Part shown: one piece after another, positions 5,333 to 5,390 of the stretch | Numbering within the stretch: the first letter of the stretch is position 1 | How the letters are laid out: every line of letters starts with the position of its first letter | Source: Pseudomonadota bacterium | GTDB lineage: Bacteria > Pseudomonadota > Gammaproteobacteria > GCA-001735895 | DNA: 5,390 nt | Assembly: GCA_022545625.1 (NCBI GenBank) | Contig: JACZQS010000193.1 | Coordinates: forward strand, 1-5,390 | Direction of reading: 5' to 3' | Notes under the pieces: model-generated | What the model saw: only the letters and a program-made list of their open reading frames with translations | Databases searched by the model: none | What the model was told of the DNA's origin: nothing | Program-made: the position numbers and the translations under genes

Positions 5333-5390
5333 TTATTTTTTCCGGTTTCGCGCACGTATGACACCAATCATCCCCAGTGCGAGCAGCCAA
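5333..5390 (-). CDS. C-terminus of a protein with a CTERM-type sorting signal (partial)
   Basis: Read on the minus strand from the window edge, the frame encodes WLLALGMIGVIRARNRKK and stops at TAA (5335-5333). A hydrophobic stretch (LLALGMIGVI) followed by a basic cluster at the extreme C-terminus is the hallmark of exosortase (PEP-CTERM) or rhombosortase (GlyGly-CTERM) substrates, which are exported, cleaved and released or anchored at the surface. The diagnostic Pro-Glu-Pro or Gly-Gly motif would lie just outside the window, so the class cannot be decided. A simple C-terminal membrane anchor is the alternative. The gene converges on the GGDEF-EAL gene. Confidence 0.55.
   Translation of the reverse strand, partial: WLLALGMIGVIRARNRKK

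Overview
The window looks like chromosomal DNA from a gammaproteobacterium-like Gram-negative bacterium. This rests on Sec-type signal peptides, Sel1-repeat exported proteins, a membrane GGDEF-EAL c-di-GMP enzyme with a periplasmic sensor region, a perfect FNR/Anr-type operator and a C-terminal sorting-signal-like tail. The species cannot be named from sequence alone. Base composition is moderate, with AT-rich intergenic stretches.

Layout. Positions 1-996 hold two tandem, diverged Sel1-repeat (TPR-like) genes on the + strand; the first enters from outside the window and the second is complete with a signal peptide. The 997-1239 gap carries a perfect TTGAT-N4-ATCAA box upstream of a small exported protein of unrecognised family (1240-1575). 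A hairpin-rich gap follows, then a GYD-domain protein (1781-2119) that ends at a textbook intrinsic terminator (2150-2174). The minus strand from 2260 to 2764 is a decayed mosaic: the C-terminal half of an alpha/beta hydrolase, joined out of frame to a short hydrolase N-terminus, which is itself preceded in frame by what resembles the start of an antibiotic-biosynthesis-monooxygenase-type protein. After an AT-rich gap, a previously unlisted 49-codon gene (3037-3186) with a good ribosome binding site overlaps by ATGA the start of a 668-residue membrane diguanylate cyclase/phosphodiesterase (3183-5189). At the right edge, a minus-strand gene contributes only its last 18 codons, which encode a hydrophobic segment plus a basic tail typical of PEP-CTERM/GlyGly-CTERM sorting signals.

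How they work together. No single pathway links the whole window. The two best candidates for something undescribed are the small gene translationally coupled to the c-di-GMP enzyme, and the small exported cysteine-pair protein behind the FNR/Anr-type box. The hydrolase region is a genomic scar. The Sel1 pair is a local duplication.
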